Positions 1 through 8,372 of a DNA stretch of 19,478 bases are shown in pieces. The notes beneath the pieces are model-generated. The model was not told where the DNA came from and made no database searches. It saw only the letters and a list, made by a program, of their open reading frames with translations. The stretch covers positions 1 to 19,478 of the forward strand of contig DDXI01000047.1 of the NCBI GenBank assembly GCA_002347475.1. Reading direction: 5' to 3'. Position numbers and translations under genes: made by a program. How positions within the stretch are numbered: position 1 is the stretch's first letter; every line of letters begins with the position of its first letter. The DNA comes from Peptococcaceae bacterium UBA2264. GTDB lineage: Bacteria; Bacillota; Desulfitobacteriia; Desulfitobacteriales; Desulfitobacteriaceae.

Positions 1-20
1 CTTATAGGCAGGCTACAGGC
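1..20 (-). CRISPR. CRISPR repeat cut by the left window edge (leader-proximal end of an array lying to the left)
   Basis: Read on the minus strand the bases are GCCTGTAGCCTGCCTATAAG, the 5' two thirds of a 30-base repeat whose full form is seen at 9396-9425. The two copies agree at 17 of 20 positions, including 14 consecutive ones. Known repeats in Clostridia have the form GTTTGTAGCC...GAATTGAAAC, which fixes the orientation: the crRNA handle end points left, so the array is transcribed leftward from the leader at 21-193. No spacer is inside the window. Whether this is a full array or another single relic cannot be seen here. Confidence 0.75.
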
Positions 21-193
21 CCATTTTGGGCCTAATAATTAAGAGTTTCCCCGAACGCATAAAATCAGTTTAACATCCTCATAACTTGGAAACCGCATAA
101 CCAGCACGTTTCTCTGTCGTCGATCTCCCGTGATTATGACTGTATTGTACATTGACGGCATCAAATAAAGAAAGTGATTCACTTCCCCTTACT
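21..193 (-). promoter_or_regulatory. CRISPR leader between cas2 and the array
   Basis: This AT-rich, gene-free stretch separates the cas2 stop from the CRISPR repeat, the usual place of a leader that both promotes array transcription leftward and marks the spacer insertion point. Visible structure: a perfect 7-bp inverted repeat with a 3-base loop at 17-33 (AGGCCCA/TGGGCCT) that straddles the leader-repeat junction; a perfect palindrome AAGTGA-T-TCACTT at 172-184; and a block at 144-165 that is repeated with 19 of 22 matches at 9430-9451 beside the solo repeat. An imperfect inverted copy of that block's GACGGCA part is present at 116-125 (TGTCGTCGAT). The role is inferred from position. Confidence 0.6.
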
Positions 194-457
194 TTATATA
201 ATAAGTTCTTCTCCTCCTTTACGCAAGCCCATGATTTCCCGTTCCGTATACTTAGTGGTACGAGATGTGTAGATGATTACTGAATCATGATCCGACGCAA
301 TAATTCTTTCCAGTTCCATTTTTAATTTCTTCAAATTGCTCTCGCTGATATCTCCTTCTAAAACCGAATTTTGTACCCAATTTAAATACTTTCTGCACCT
401 TTTTAGCACTTTATTAACCCGCTTTTCTCCAACATCGTATACTAGGATCACAAACAT
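194..457 (-). CDS. cas2: CRISPR adaptation protein Cas2
   Basis: The 87-residue product is the usual Cas2 size. It starts with the family's first strand and conserved aspartate (MFVILVYDVG, D8), followed by the R-rich helix KVLKRCRKYL and the later strand SVIIYTSR of a ferredoxin-like fold. Cas2 is the central dimer of the Cas1-Cas2 integrase that inserts new spacers next to the leader. The ATG at 457 has a GGAGG seven bases upstream. It lies 36 bases after cas1 and is the last gene before the leader, so it is probably the end of the cas operon. No oddities are seen. Confidence 0.95.
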   Translation of the reverse strand: MFVILVYDVGEKRVNKVLKRCRKYLNWVQNSVLEGDISESNLKKLKMELERIIASDHDSVIIYTSRTTKYTEREIMGLRKGGEELII

Positions 458-493
458 AGCCTTTCCTCCGTTTTAATCCTTCGCCGTTTTCAA

Positions 494-1489
494 TTACCAC
501 TGAGTAACAAAAGGCTCATAGTTCTTCTCCCCCATTAAATGCTTCTCAAGCTTATATAACTCTAAACGCAATAATCGCCGGTAAGAAACGGGCGATCCAA
601 TCTCTCGGTGATTAATCGTCGTCTTTAACCGATTTTCCAACTCCTCAACGAATACTCTCCGGCCCTGTTCTTTCAGTATTAACCCGCCTCCCTCTTTTTT
701 AAAATCCTTCTTACTAATCATTTTCTTACCAATCAAAGAAAAGATGATACGATCCACAACGATTGGCTTAAAGATTTCCGCTACATCCAGATTGAGTGAA
801 AAGCGACGAAAGTTCGTCGTATGCAAATACCCAATACGTGGATCAAGATGGGTCCGATAAATCTCGCTGAGGACTGTTGAATAGATGATCGTATTACCAA
901 AACTAATCAACGTGTTGATCTCGTTTTTGGGAGGACGCCTGGAACGGCCATCAAAGATAAAATCATCTTGCCCATGGATCGCATCAAACGCCCGATAATA
1001 TTGGTCCCGAATATTTCCTTCGATGGCCATAAGGACAGATATGTCTGCCGATGTACTGATTTTTTCTGCCAATCCTTCGATCTCTCCCAGTTGCTCCCCA
1101 ACATTCTTATTACGATTGGCATAATATTTAAGGACCTGGCGAATGTTGCGCTCGGCCCCAGTCACAAACTGGCGAGCAATGTGCAGTCTGGATTCCGGTT
1201 TAAGATAATGCTCCGCTTGGCGCAGGATCATATAACCCGAGTTATAGTGCTCTCTGGGATAAAAAGTACCCGAGTAATATCCATAATGATTGAAGTAATG
1301 GATCAGAATTTCCTTCTGAGTACAAAACTCCAAAAAACGTTTATTCAGATCAACATCACCAAAAACCATCAGTTCCGAGGTGTCCTCCACCGGAATAAAC
1401 TTACGATCCCCTTCTTCGCTCTCAAAGAAGATGGTGTTATCTTTGCGATGCAATTGCCCATTTGAAAAAATGTATAATGTTTTTTTCAA
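494..1489 (-). CDS. cas1: CRISPR adaptation endonuclease/integrase Cas1 (type I-B form)
   Basis: The 331-residue product has full Cas1 architecture: an N-terminal beta domain (about 1-80, opening KKTLYIFSNGQLHRKDNT as in type I-B Cas1 proteins) and an alpha-helical catalytic domain. The metal-binding triad is visible as E157 (MAIEGNIRDQYY), H223 (GYLHTTNFRR) and D235 in SLNLDVAEIFKPIVVDR. Cas1 catalyses integration of prespacers at the leader-repeat junction. The start is a TTG at 1489, with GGGAG five bases before it; the homologous N-terminus begins exactly here, which supports this rare start. Cas2 follows 36 bases downstream. A 120-base gap separates it from cas4. Confidence 0.96.
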   Translation of the reverse strand: MKKTLYIFSNGQLHRKDNTIFFESEEGDRKFIPVEDTSELMVFGDVDLNKRFLEFCTQKEILIHYFNHYGYYSGTFYPREHYNSGYMILRQAEHYLKPESRLHIARQFVTGAERNIRQVLKYYANRNKNVGEQLGEIEGLAEKISTSADISVLMAIEGNIRDQYYRAFDAIHGQDDFIFDGRSRRPPKNEINTLISFGNTIIYSTVLSEIYRTHLDPRIGYLHTTNFRRFSLNLDVAEIFKPIVVDRIIFSLIGKKMISKKDFKKEGGGLILKEQGRRVFVEELENRLKTTINHREIGSPVSYRRLLRLELYKLEKHLMGEKNYEPFVTQW

Positions 1490-1609
1490 AAGTCTCCCTC
1501 GCTTCTATCCTATCCTTAAACTATAGGAACCTAAATTCGTACGTTTGATGCTCCCATGCAACAGCATGATGGTTTATCAGAATTATCTTTAACATAACTC
1601 TTATTCTTG

Positions 1610-2122
1610 TTACGCCCAACAGAATTCTTTATAAGCACAATTTCTACACAAAGGAATTTTGTTAAGGAGAGGAGGAGTATCTTGCTGCGCAATTCGCTCA
1701 ATCTCCAATGCAGCCACATCCAATTCACGTTCCAGTTCTGGCGTCAACTCGACTTCTTCTTTCCGTTTCTCTTTTGGAAACAACAATTCTCCTTTGGTAT
1801 CCAGCCCGCGACTCTTTAGTTCCCTGAGGTAAAAGGCCAGCTGCATGCGAGCGCTTTTTAGATATTTAGAACTTTTCTTTACCTCGCCGATGACCAACCC
1901 GTCCCTTTCCTGACGTACAATGTCCAGCTTGATATTTCCGATCGATATCTCCTTTTGCTTATCTCGATTATACGTGTTCGCGTGAATAAAACGCCCTAAA
2001 TCCATATTACCATCATCCTCATCCGGATTAATCTGATGCACCATTAACCAAACTTCACGGGGACAGCAATAATAATACCAAATAAGGGTTCCGGTTAAGT
2101 TAAATTCACTTTCGCTAGGCAC
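1610..2122 (-). CDS. cas4: CRISPR adaptation exonuclease Cas4 (RecB-like, Fe-S)
   Basis: The 170-residue product is a compact Cas4. The iron-sulfur cysteines are a CC pair at 19-20 (YYYCCPREVW) and the C-terminal CxxC-x5-C at 159, 162 and 168 (CRNCAYKEFC). The RecB/PD-(D/E)XK nuclease core shows H47, D67 (KLDIVRQ), E80 and K82 (GEVKK) and the QLAFYL motif around 94. Cas4 trims prespacers and helps select PAM-bearing ends before integration by Cas1-Cas2. The start is a GTG at 2122 behind AGGAGAGGAGG with a spacing of about seven. The gene is separated from cas3 by 184 bases, so cas4-cas1-cas2 may have their own promoter. Confidence 0.95.
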   Translation of the reverse strand: MPSESEFNLTGTLIWYYYCCPREVWLMVHQINPDEDDGNMDLGRFIHANTYNRDKQKEISIGNIKLDIVRQERDGLVIGEVKKSSKYLKSARMQLAFYLRELKSRGLDTKGELLFPKEKRKEEVELTPELERELDVAALEIERIAQQDTPPLLNKIPLCRNCAYKEFCWA

Positions 2123-2258
2123 GGCACCCCTCCTCTCCTATATCGCTCATAAAGCTCATCCTCAAACAACATGCAAAGCAGTGCTCAAAATATCATCGTT
2201 TCTTCTTCAATATTCAAACCACCTGCCGGTGCATAATATCCCAGCCTTAGAACCCACA

Positions 2259-2287
2259 ATTATACGGGACCGGTCATCTGCAATCCG
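2259..2287 (-). promoter_or_regulatory. possible promoter for cas4-cas1-cas2
   Basis: In the 184-base gap between cas3 and cas4 the minus strand contains a perfect TATAAT at 2264-2259. The hexamer 17 bases upstream is CGGATT (2287-2282), a poor -35. An 8-bp palindrome GACCGGTC lies in the spacer at 2268-2275. The transcript would start about 130 bases before the Cas4 GTG. The weak -35 keeps confidence low. The rest of the gap shows no open frame of useful length. Confidence 0.25.
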
Positions 2288-2306
2288 ACTTGAGCTAAGC
2301 CTAACC

Positions 2307-4706
2307 TCAAAAAAAATTATCAAACCCCTCCATATATCTTTTGGCCAGCCCCACCACATGATCATAATTTTCCATTCCTAAAAGCATTGGGATCTTATTC
2401 TGGTGATATATTTCCCTATCTACCAGCGAAAAGGCCAACTTGGCCGGAACATTGACTACAAAATGATTTAATAAAATCATAAATTCTTTTCGCCTTTCAA
2501 ATGACAACCCTGTTAAATATTTTTTATCCTCATATTGCTCATAAATGCTTTCCGGTGAATAAAGAGCCAGCCGGTCTTGCAACTTAATAAACTTTTCGGG
2601 CAACCATCTTTCATCTTCTTGCTTAACCTGCCAGGGAACAAAAACCGGTAGTTTGGGATAGTCTTCGCCAAAGGGCTGAAACCCTGACAAGGCAGGCCAA
2701 TTCCCTTCAAAGGCATCTGCTATCGCTTGTTTCCCCGTTTCAAAAGAGTTCCGTTCAAACATCCTTTGATAATAAACTTTTATCAACTGAAGCATTTCAG
2801 ATTCCAGCCAAACTTCCTTTTCCTTTAAAAGTTCATCCGTCAGCTTTTGCAAACCTGATGCATAAATATAACCGCGCGTTTTATTCTTTCCTTCCCGCAA
2901 AAAGGAAACTAACGACAAAGTTCCGATTTTCTCTTCAGACATTTTCATTTCAGACATTTCAAAATTTCGATTCACGCGTCCCGCTGCTTGCACAATAGAG
3001 GGCAAAATAGGCAGAGCGCGAGCGATGTGTTCAAAACTGAGATCCACACCTGCCTCGATAATTTGCGTAGATACTACACATAAAGGATCATTTTTCTTCT
3101 CCTGGCGAAAATCTCTGATTTTTTCAATTTCAATTCGCTTATGCAGCGGCACCATCATGCCATGCAAGAGCTTTAAATTTGGCAGTTTCCCACTTAACTC
3201 CTTACTTAACTCCTTATAAACAAGATAAGCATCTCCGATCGTATTTAAAATTGCGGCCTGGGATTTTTCTTTCCTTGCCAACAAAAAGTGAGCCAAACTT
3301 TTTTCATCAACTTCTCCGAGCCGAACAACCTGGTACCGCTCAATTTGTTTGACAGGTTCAACGACAAGATAACCCGGCTTTTGGGAAAGCCCATATTCAA
3401 AAGGAGGCATGGTTGCCGACAAAAAAATAATTCGCAAATTGTATAGAGCCGCAACCGCTTCTAGGCCGCATAAAAAAACATTCCAGCCTTCCGGCGCGAA
3501 AATTTGCGGCTCATCAATAATTACCACACCGTCGTGCAGATAGGCCCTGCGCAAGACATCCTGCGCTTTCCCGGGGAACAGCACCTTTGACCATTGCTGA
3601 AAGCTCGTGCAGATAATAGAGTTGGCCCAAGACTCCATCATCAGTTGATTAGGGCTGAGTCCTTCTTCACCATCATCTTTATCCTTTTTAGTTTCAAGCA
3701 TGGCTAAGGAGTGATGTTCAAGTACCAAAGCATCCATCGCTTCCTCAATTACTTTACTGGTTTGTTCCAGGATGGACAAATAAGGTGCTACATACACGAT
3801 CTTTTGATAACCTTGCTTCAATCCCAGCCAGGTCGCAATTTTTAAGGCTGTAATGGTTTTGCCATAGCCGGTCGGCATTTCCAGCGTATATATTCGCTGA
3901 TCAGGATTCGCCGCCAATTGTCGCAGAATCTGCTTTTGGGCTGCGCTTCTAACCTTCCTCATAGCTTGCGAGTCACTTTTTTGACAAAATTGGTCTAACG
4001 CTTGATTATTGCTAAGATGCTCCTGCTCACTTAACCAAAAAGTATTCATTGGGCTGACATGAAAACGATCTCCGGCAATCAACGCCGTCGTCAATTCTCT
4101 CCAGAAACTCAGTTTCTCCATTAAATCCAAAGGAGGAAGATATTTATAGCTAAGGTCAATAGCTTCCTCTGCTTCTTCCAAGATGTCAAAGACCTCTTCA
4201 GCCCATTCCTCCAGGACCTTTTTGGTGATTTCGATATGTGTAAATTCCGGATAATTCTGACGAATGAAAAGAGTGAGTCCTTTTAAATCGATTTTATCCC
4301 ATGCCCCCGCTCCGATCCAGTGATTATCCCGTATCTCTTTTAATCGACCATGATGATCGGCTATATCCCGGGTCAGCCAGAGCCAATAGACAGCATAATC
4401 CTGCCATTTCTTCTCTAATTTTAATAGTTTATATCCCAAATAGGAAAAAAGGAAAGCTCCTTCCGGAGCATGATTAGGTCCTCGCTTACGTTGTCCGTTA
4501 ATATAACTTTGCCATTCCGGATGTGATTTTGCCAGGTCATGACAAATTCCGGCTAACCCGGCCAGCCTGATTAATATAGCATCTCTATCCTTAATTCTTT
4601 GCTCTACATAATCTTTCACCCCGCGGAGATGGTCTGTTAGAAAATAAACCTTACCATTTTCGCTGGGACGTGCCACACATTTTTCAAAAGGGATTACACC
4701 AAGCAT
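2307..4706 (-). CDS. cas3: type I CRISPR nuclease-helicase Cas3 (HD + SF2 helicase)
   Basis: The 799-residue single-chain Cas3 is recruited by Cascade to unwind and degrade target DNA. The N-terminal HD nuclease shows H26, H56-D57 (GICHDLAKSHPEW), H79, H118-H119 (DIADHHGRL) and D212 in IAGDRF. The superfamily 2 helicase follows: Walker A MPTGYGKT (277-284), a DExH-type box DEPQ (398-401), SAT (430-432), then STQIIEAGVDLSFE and QAAGRVNRN (motifs V and VI). Its ATG at 4706 has GGGAGG seven bases ahead and lies inside the cas5 end, overlapping it by 13 bases, which indicates coupled translation. All signature residues are present, so it should be active. Confidence 0.96.
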   Translation of the reverse strand: MLGVIPFEKCVARPSENGKVYFLTDHLRGVKDYVEQRIKDRDAILIRLAGLAGICHDLAKSHPEWQSYINGQRKRGPNHAPEGAFLFSYLGYKLLKLEKKWQDYAVYWLWLTRDIADHHGRLKEIRDNHWIGAGAWDKIDLKGLTLFIRQNYPEFTHIEITKKVLEEWAEEVFDILEEAEEAIDLSYKYLPPLDLMEKLSFWRELTTALIAGDRFHVSPMNTFWLSEQEHLSNNQALDQFCQKSDSQAMRKVRSAAQKQILRQLAANPDQRIYTLEMPTGYGKTITALKIATWLGLKQGYQKIVYVAPYLSILEQTSKVIEEAMDALVLEHHSLAMLETKKDKDDGEEGLSPNQLMMESWANSIICTSFQQWSKVLFPGKAQDVLRRAYLHDGVVIIDEPQIFAPEGWNVFLCGLEAVAALYNLRIIFLSATMPPFEYGLSQKPGYLVVEPVKQIERYQVVRLGEVDEKSLAHFLLARKEKSQAAILNTIGDAYLVYKELSKELSGKLPNLKLLHGMMVPLHKRIEIEKIRDFRQEKKNDPLCVVSTQIIEAGVDLSFEHIARALPILPSIVQAAGRVNRNFEMSEMKMSEEKIGTLSLVSFLREGKNKTRGYIYASGLQKLTDELLKEKEVWLESEMLQLIKVYYQRMFERNSFETGKQAIADAFEGNWPALSGFQPFGEDYPKLPVFVPWQVKQEDERWLPEKFIKLQDRLALYSPESIYEQYEDKKYLTGLSFERRKEFMILLNHFVVNVPAKLAFSLVDREIYHQNKIPMLLGMENYDHVVGLAKRYMEGFDNFF

Positions 4707-5383
4707 ATTAAATCCTCCCCAAACATGGCAAGTTTAAGATCTAATAAAGTGTCCATTTGAGGGATAAATGATATTGCTTTTCCATTTTTTTCATAGAGGA
4801 AATCAATGGATTTTTCGAACGTACGATTTCCTTTGTATTCGTACATATAACCTCCCGCCCTGCAATAATACCGGTCAGTTTTAAGCACAATCTCTTTGAT
4901 TAAAGCCGTAGGAATGACTGTTTTCGCCTCTATCTCCTTCTCCTCGGCTGCTGTAATATAAGATACATCCGAATATGTCCGGTATAAGACAGGCTTCGTC
5001 AAAGCATATGCCGTACCCAGATAAGTCAGATAGACTGCTTTTTCATTGACCAGATGGTCTAAAAGCGATTCAGTATACTCATTCCCTGAATAATAAATTC
5101 GATAGCTTGGATTAACCAGCAGTTCAATTGTTGTAGGCCGGTTAAACGCTGTGCCTGCATCTTTGCCCAGCATAGACATTTGCTGCGCAACTGTCCTTAC
5201 TGGATTTAATAGCTCTATGCCAATTTTATCCTGCGTTACAAAATCTTCGATCCCAAGAATTGCCCCCACTAATCCTCTAACCGCTGTAGGAGTAATAAAA
5301 GGGTACGTCATCTGCGTCGCCGTTGTATCCGGACGACGAAAATGAGCAATGCTTCCTTTAATATCAAACGCTAAACCTTTCAT
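4694..5383 (-). CDS. cas5: type I-B Cascade subunit Cas5
   Basis: The 229-residue product matches the Cas5h (Hmari/Tneap) group. It has an N-terminal RAMP strand (KGLAFDIKGSIAHFRR) followed by the conserved TATQMTYPFITPTAVRGLVG segment and GIED. Cas5 caps the 5' handle of the crRNA and contacts Cas8b at the foot of Cascade. The ATG at 5383 follows GGGAGG with a five-base spacing. Cas7 ends 12 bases upstream and cas3 begins within its last codons, so cas7-cas5-cas3 are one translation-coupled run. The catalytic residues of Cas5d are not expected, because a separate Cas6 processes the crRNA. Confidence 0.92.
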   Translation of the reverse strand: MKGLAFDIKGSIAHFRRPDTTATQMTYPFITPTAVRGLVGAILGIEDFVTQDKIGIELLNPVRTVAQQMSMLGKDAGTAFNRPTTIELLVNPSYRIYYSGNEYTESLLDHLVNEKAVYLTYLGTAYALTKPVLYRTYSDVSYITAAEEKEIEAKTVIPTALIKEIVLKTDRYYCRAGGYMYEYKGNRTFEKSIDFLYEKNGKAISFIPQMDTLLDLKLAMFGEDLICLV

Positions 5384-5395
5384 GACTGCCTCCCT

Positions 5396-6358
5396 TTACC
5401 ATAAGGGCTGGATGTATTTATTAATATCACCGTTTATTTTTACGCTTGGATGAGACCAAATTCTGCAGCGTGCAATCTTGTCTTTCTTTTCAGAAATAAT
5501 CTCCAACAGCTTTGTTAAATCAAGAGAAATATCTTGCAGTGAAGAAGGTTGCTTTCCTGCAGTTTTCCAGGTGCTTGCCTCTGGAGAAATAGCAATCAAA
5601 TCTTCAGGATAACCGATCCTATAAAAAGGATCATTATATTCAATGTGCACTAAAATCAAGGGCAGCTGTTGGCCTCTTCCTCTGGCCTGTCGATGCTGGG
5701 TCCCTTGCCACAATCCTCTCAGCAGTAATTCCTGGTCTTCAACTGTCATCCCCGAATGCTCTGCCGCCCGGGCATTAAGCACTGCCGGCATGGCAAAAAC
5801 AGCAAAGGGAATCATATAACTTGTCCAAATCGTCCCTTGCGTTTTTCCCTCACCATCGTCAGTAGAATCCGTGCTAGGCATAACCACCGTTCCCTGCACG
5901 TATTGACTGTCCACTGGATGAAGGGAATGAGCCCACCCGAACTGTACCGGACCGGTCAAGTTAAACTTTGGTTTGACAGAATAAACAATGCCAAAAATCC
6001 TGACATCAAAACAATGTTCCTGGAGAACACTTTTCATGTCTTCCTTGGCCTTTTTATCTTTCCCTACTTGTTTGGCAATCAGTTCTGCTAAACTGCCCCT
6101 GCCCAAAAGCTTCCCTTTGTCATTGGCTTTTTCCTGAACAAAAATATAATTTTTTTTCTCACTTCCCCCATCTCTTTCGCAATCGATCACAAAATCACGT
6201 ACATCCCTTTTGATGCTGACATCACTTAAGGAAATTCTTCCGTCTTCTTCGGGAAACAGTCTGCGGGCATCACTGTCATTCAAAGGGTCTCGATTGGGAA
6301 TTCCATCTTTGACCGATTTGATAAATAAAATTTCTCCGCTGTTAATTGTCATTTTCAT
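5396..6358 (-). CDS. cas7: type I-B Cascade backbone subunit Cas7 (Csh2 family)
   Basis: The product is about 320 residues. Its N-terminus has the Csh2/Cas7 signature: SGEILFIKSVKDGIPNRDPL, then SDVSIKRDVRDF. Several copies of Cas7 coat the spacer part of the crRNA. The start is uncertain: an ATG at 6379 is in frame, but GAGGGGG lies just before ATGs at 6358 and 6352, and homologues begin near the latter two, so 6358 is chosen. It overlaps the cas8b end by 17 bases (coupled translation). Cas5 begins 12 bases after its stop. Confidence 0.92.
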   Translation of the reverse strand: MKMTINSGEILFIKSVKDGIPNRDPLNDSDARRLFPEEDGRISLSDVSIKRDVRDFVIDCERDGGSEKKNYIFVQEKANDKGKLLGRGSLAELIAKQVGKDKKAKEDMKSVLQEHCFDVRIFGIVYSVKPKFNLTGPVQFGWAHSLHPVDSQYVQGTVVMPSTDSTDDGEGKTQGTIWTSYMIPFAVFAMPAVLNARAAEHSGMTVEDQELLLRGLWQGTQHRQARGRGQQLPLILVHIEYNDPFYRIGYPEDLIAISPEASTWKTAGKQPSSLQDISLDLTKLLEIISEKKDKIARCRIWSHPSVKINGDINKYIQPLW

Positions 6359-8372
6359 TTTCCCCCTCAAGCTTGTCATTTTTCTTATCTGATTTATAAA
6401 TTAGATATCCGGACCAAAAAGCTGTCATGAACACATCTTTCTCTGAAACTAACTTACTTTGGGCGTGCTTTTCCAGGAATCCTAATAATACTTGGGCCAA
6501 AACAGGACGGAAATTAGCAGCTATCCCCATATCCCATTGCTCGGCCAGTTCTTCACAGCGCAGCAAACCGTTTTTCCAAATCATTTCCGGCGTTAACTTG
6601 CTGCCAAACTTCATAACCCGATGTTTAACAAAATCCTTTTTAGTTTTTTGATAATAAGTATTAGAAAATTGTTTTAATAATAAGCCTGAAGCAAAACCCA
6701 AATGTTCTACCGCTTCCAAATCTTTTAATTCCAGCTTGCCTTGTCCATACAAACTAATAAAGTGTTCCCAATCCGCCAATTCTCTCACTCCCCCTTGTTT
6801 TTTCATAACCTTTTTTTCATATTGCTTCAGGAAATAAACAAAACTGTAATAGAAAATCAATTCCTGCTTCATTTGCCAGCTTTCTTCTTTATTCGCTAAT
6901 TCATTTAATTTTTTTGCCGTCGCTAAACGCAATCTAGCAATTCTTAACGGTTCTCTATGTAAGGCTGCTTGCAAGCTTTCCCACAGATACCCGGGACCAT
7001 ACGCGTTAGCCAAGAGAGAGGGAAGATTTTCAGTCCGGTAAACCGGCTGCTCGTTCATCTCCAAGGCTGCTTGTATTTTTTTCAGCTCTGTAGTCCTCAA
7101 TTTTAGCAATATCACTTGAATTTGGTAAGCAACACTGGGCAGTACATCCTCAATCACAGCCCGGATATGCATATTCCCCCGGGAAAGATCACCTGAGTAA
7201 TAGAGGATACTTAAACGATACTCATCGGTCGATTCCGGAATCATACTGCCTTTCATCCCTGCTAATATTTCAAAGTGCAAATCACTATCGTTTAATCTCT
7301 CTGCTTTTTTCATCATTCTGCGGTATTTAGTAAAGAGCTGTTTCGAATCACCGTCAGCTAACGGTAAAAGCATGGGGATGCCAAAGATCGCTTCAAAACT
7401 TGATGTGCGCATATTTTTCTTAGCTTCCACACTGGTAATGGGAGCGAACATTTCTTTTAACACCACGCTAGAAACGGGCACCTGCACTTCTTTCAAGAAT
7501 TGTACGCCGTATAAATAGGCCTCATAACTTTCTGCATCAATTTTAATCCCTCTGGTCCACTCTTTATTCTCCCAGTAAATTGAACGGGGCATTTCCCAAG
7601 TTGGTGACAACCACAGCCAGGACTTATTATAGATAGAAACAACCTCTGCATTTTGGTTGGAAAAGGTCGAAATCGCATTTTTCTCTCTGCCTAATTCAGC
7701 CGCTTCATAAAATTTAGCCTGGCTAATCTTTTGCAGCACCTTTTCTCCTTCCAAATAAAGGTGCGAATCCGGTTCGAGCGCACTGGCCGCAATCCATATA
7801 GAATCCTCTTCTTCTACCTTTTCCGTACGTTTATGAAAAATTGGCAAACTTTCATCATAAATCAGGAGAATTCCTAATTGCTTGTCTTCCTCAATAATTT
7901 CCGAAGCTTTTTCTTCAAATAAACTCGCTACCTTTTCCGTTAAGGATTCCTTATTAGCGTCGCTCAAATCCCTATAGCCAATGGTACTGTTTAATCTGGG
8001 CCGTAGTACTTCTTTAAACTTCTCTTTATTCTTCATGGCTTTAATATGTGGGTCATACATCAAATAACAGGGGAGCGGGTAAATTCCCTGAGCATGAAGG
8101 GGGTTGCCGCCATTGGGGTAAGAAATAGGGAACGCCGTATTTCGTCTCGGGTCAACTTTGAAGTTTTCTTTTTTGTTCACTATATCTTTGTTACCCAATT
8201 CTAATATTTGCAAACTTAACTTTTCTCCATTTAATTCAACCAAAAAAACATGTCGGAAGTAATTTTTGCAATTTTCACTGTCTACATCTGTTAAAAGCTT
8301 AATTCTTTCCCTTGGAGAAAGTTTACTATTCTTTATTGGCCGGCCTATTCTGATGATAGACTCTGCAAGCAT
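6342..8372 (-). CDS. cas8b: type I-B Cascade large subunit Cas8b (Csh1/TM1802 family)
   Basis: The product is about 676 residues from the chosen start MLAESIIRIGRPI. Family membership rests on the IIRIGRPIK-type N-terminus, the NPLHAQGIYPLPCYLMYD region, overall length, and position between cas6 and cas7 in the standard I-B order. Cas8b recognises the PAM and recruits Cas3. The frame is open upstream to 8534, but the extra 54 codons contain a fragment of an unrelated RhuM-type gene. An SD (AAGGTGA, five bases before the ATG at 8372) marks the true start. Hand counts of two 60-base samples (6841-6900, 7261-7320) give 19/60 G+C each, clearly lower than the cmr genes. Confidence 0.88.
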   Translation of the reverse strand: MLAESIIRIGRPIKNSKLSPRERIKLLTDVDSENCKNYFRHVFLVELNGEKLSLQILELGNKDIVNKKENFKVDPRRNTAFPISYPNGGNPLHAQGIYPLPCYLMYDPHIKAMKNKEKFKEVLRPRLNSTIGYRDLSDANKESLTEKVASLFEEKASEIIEEDKQLGILLIYDESLPIFHKRTEKVEEEDSIWIAASALEPDSHLYLEGEKVLQKISQAKFYEAAELGREKNAISTFSNQNAEVVSIYNKSWLWLSPTWEMPRSIYWENKEWTRGIKIDAESYEAYLYGVQFLKEVQVPVSSVVLKEMFAPITSVEAKKNMRTSSFEAIFGIPMLLPLADGDSKQLFTKYRRMMKKAERLNDSDLHFEILAGMKGSMIPESTDEYRLSILYYSGDLSRGNMHIRAVIEDVLPSVAYQIQVILLKLRTTELKKIQAALEMNEQPVYRTENLPSLLANAYGPGYLWESLQAALHREPLRIARLRLATAKKLNELANKEESWQMKQELIFYYSFVYFLKQYEKKVMKKQGGVRELADWEHFISLYGQGKLELKDLEAVEHLGFASGLLLKQFSNTYYQKTKKDFVKHRVMKFGSKLTPEMIWKNGLLRCEELAEQWDMGIAANFRPVLAQVLLGFLEKHAQSKLVSEKDVFMTAFWSGYLIYKSDKKNDKLEGENENDN

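Noticed and set aside
968..1465. 165-codon open frame on the plus strand inside cas1
   Set aside because: It lies wholly antisense to the well-supported cas1 and has no recognisable family or ribosome site of note.
1555..1568. CATGC-AACA-GCATG hairpin in the cas4-cas1 gap
   Set aside because: Five-base arms and no U-run; easily due to chance in 120 bases.
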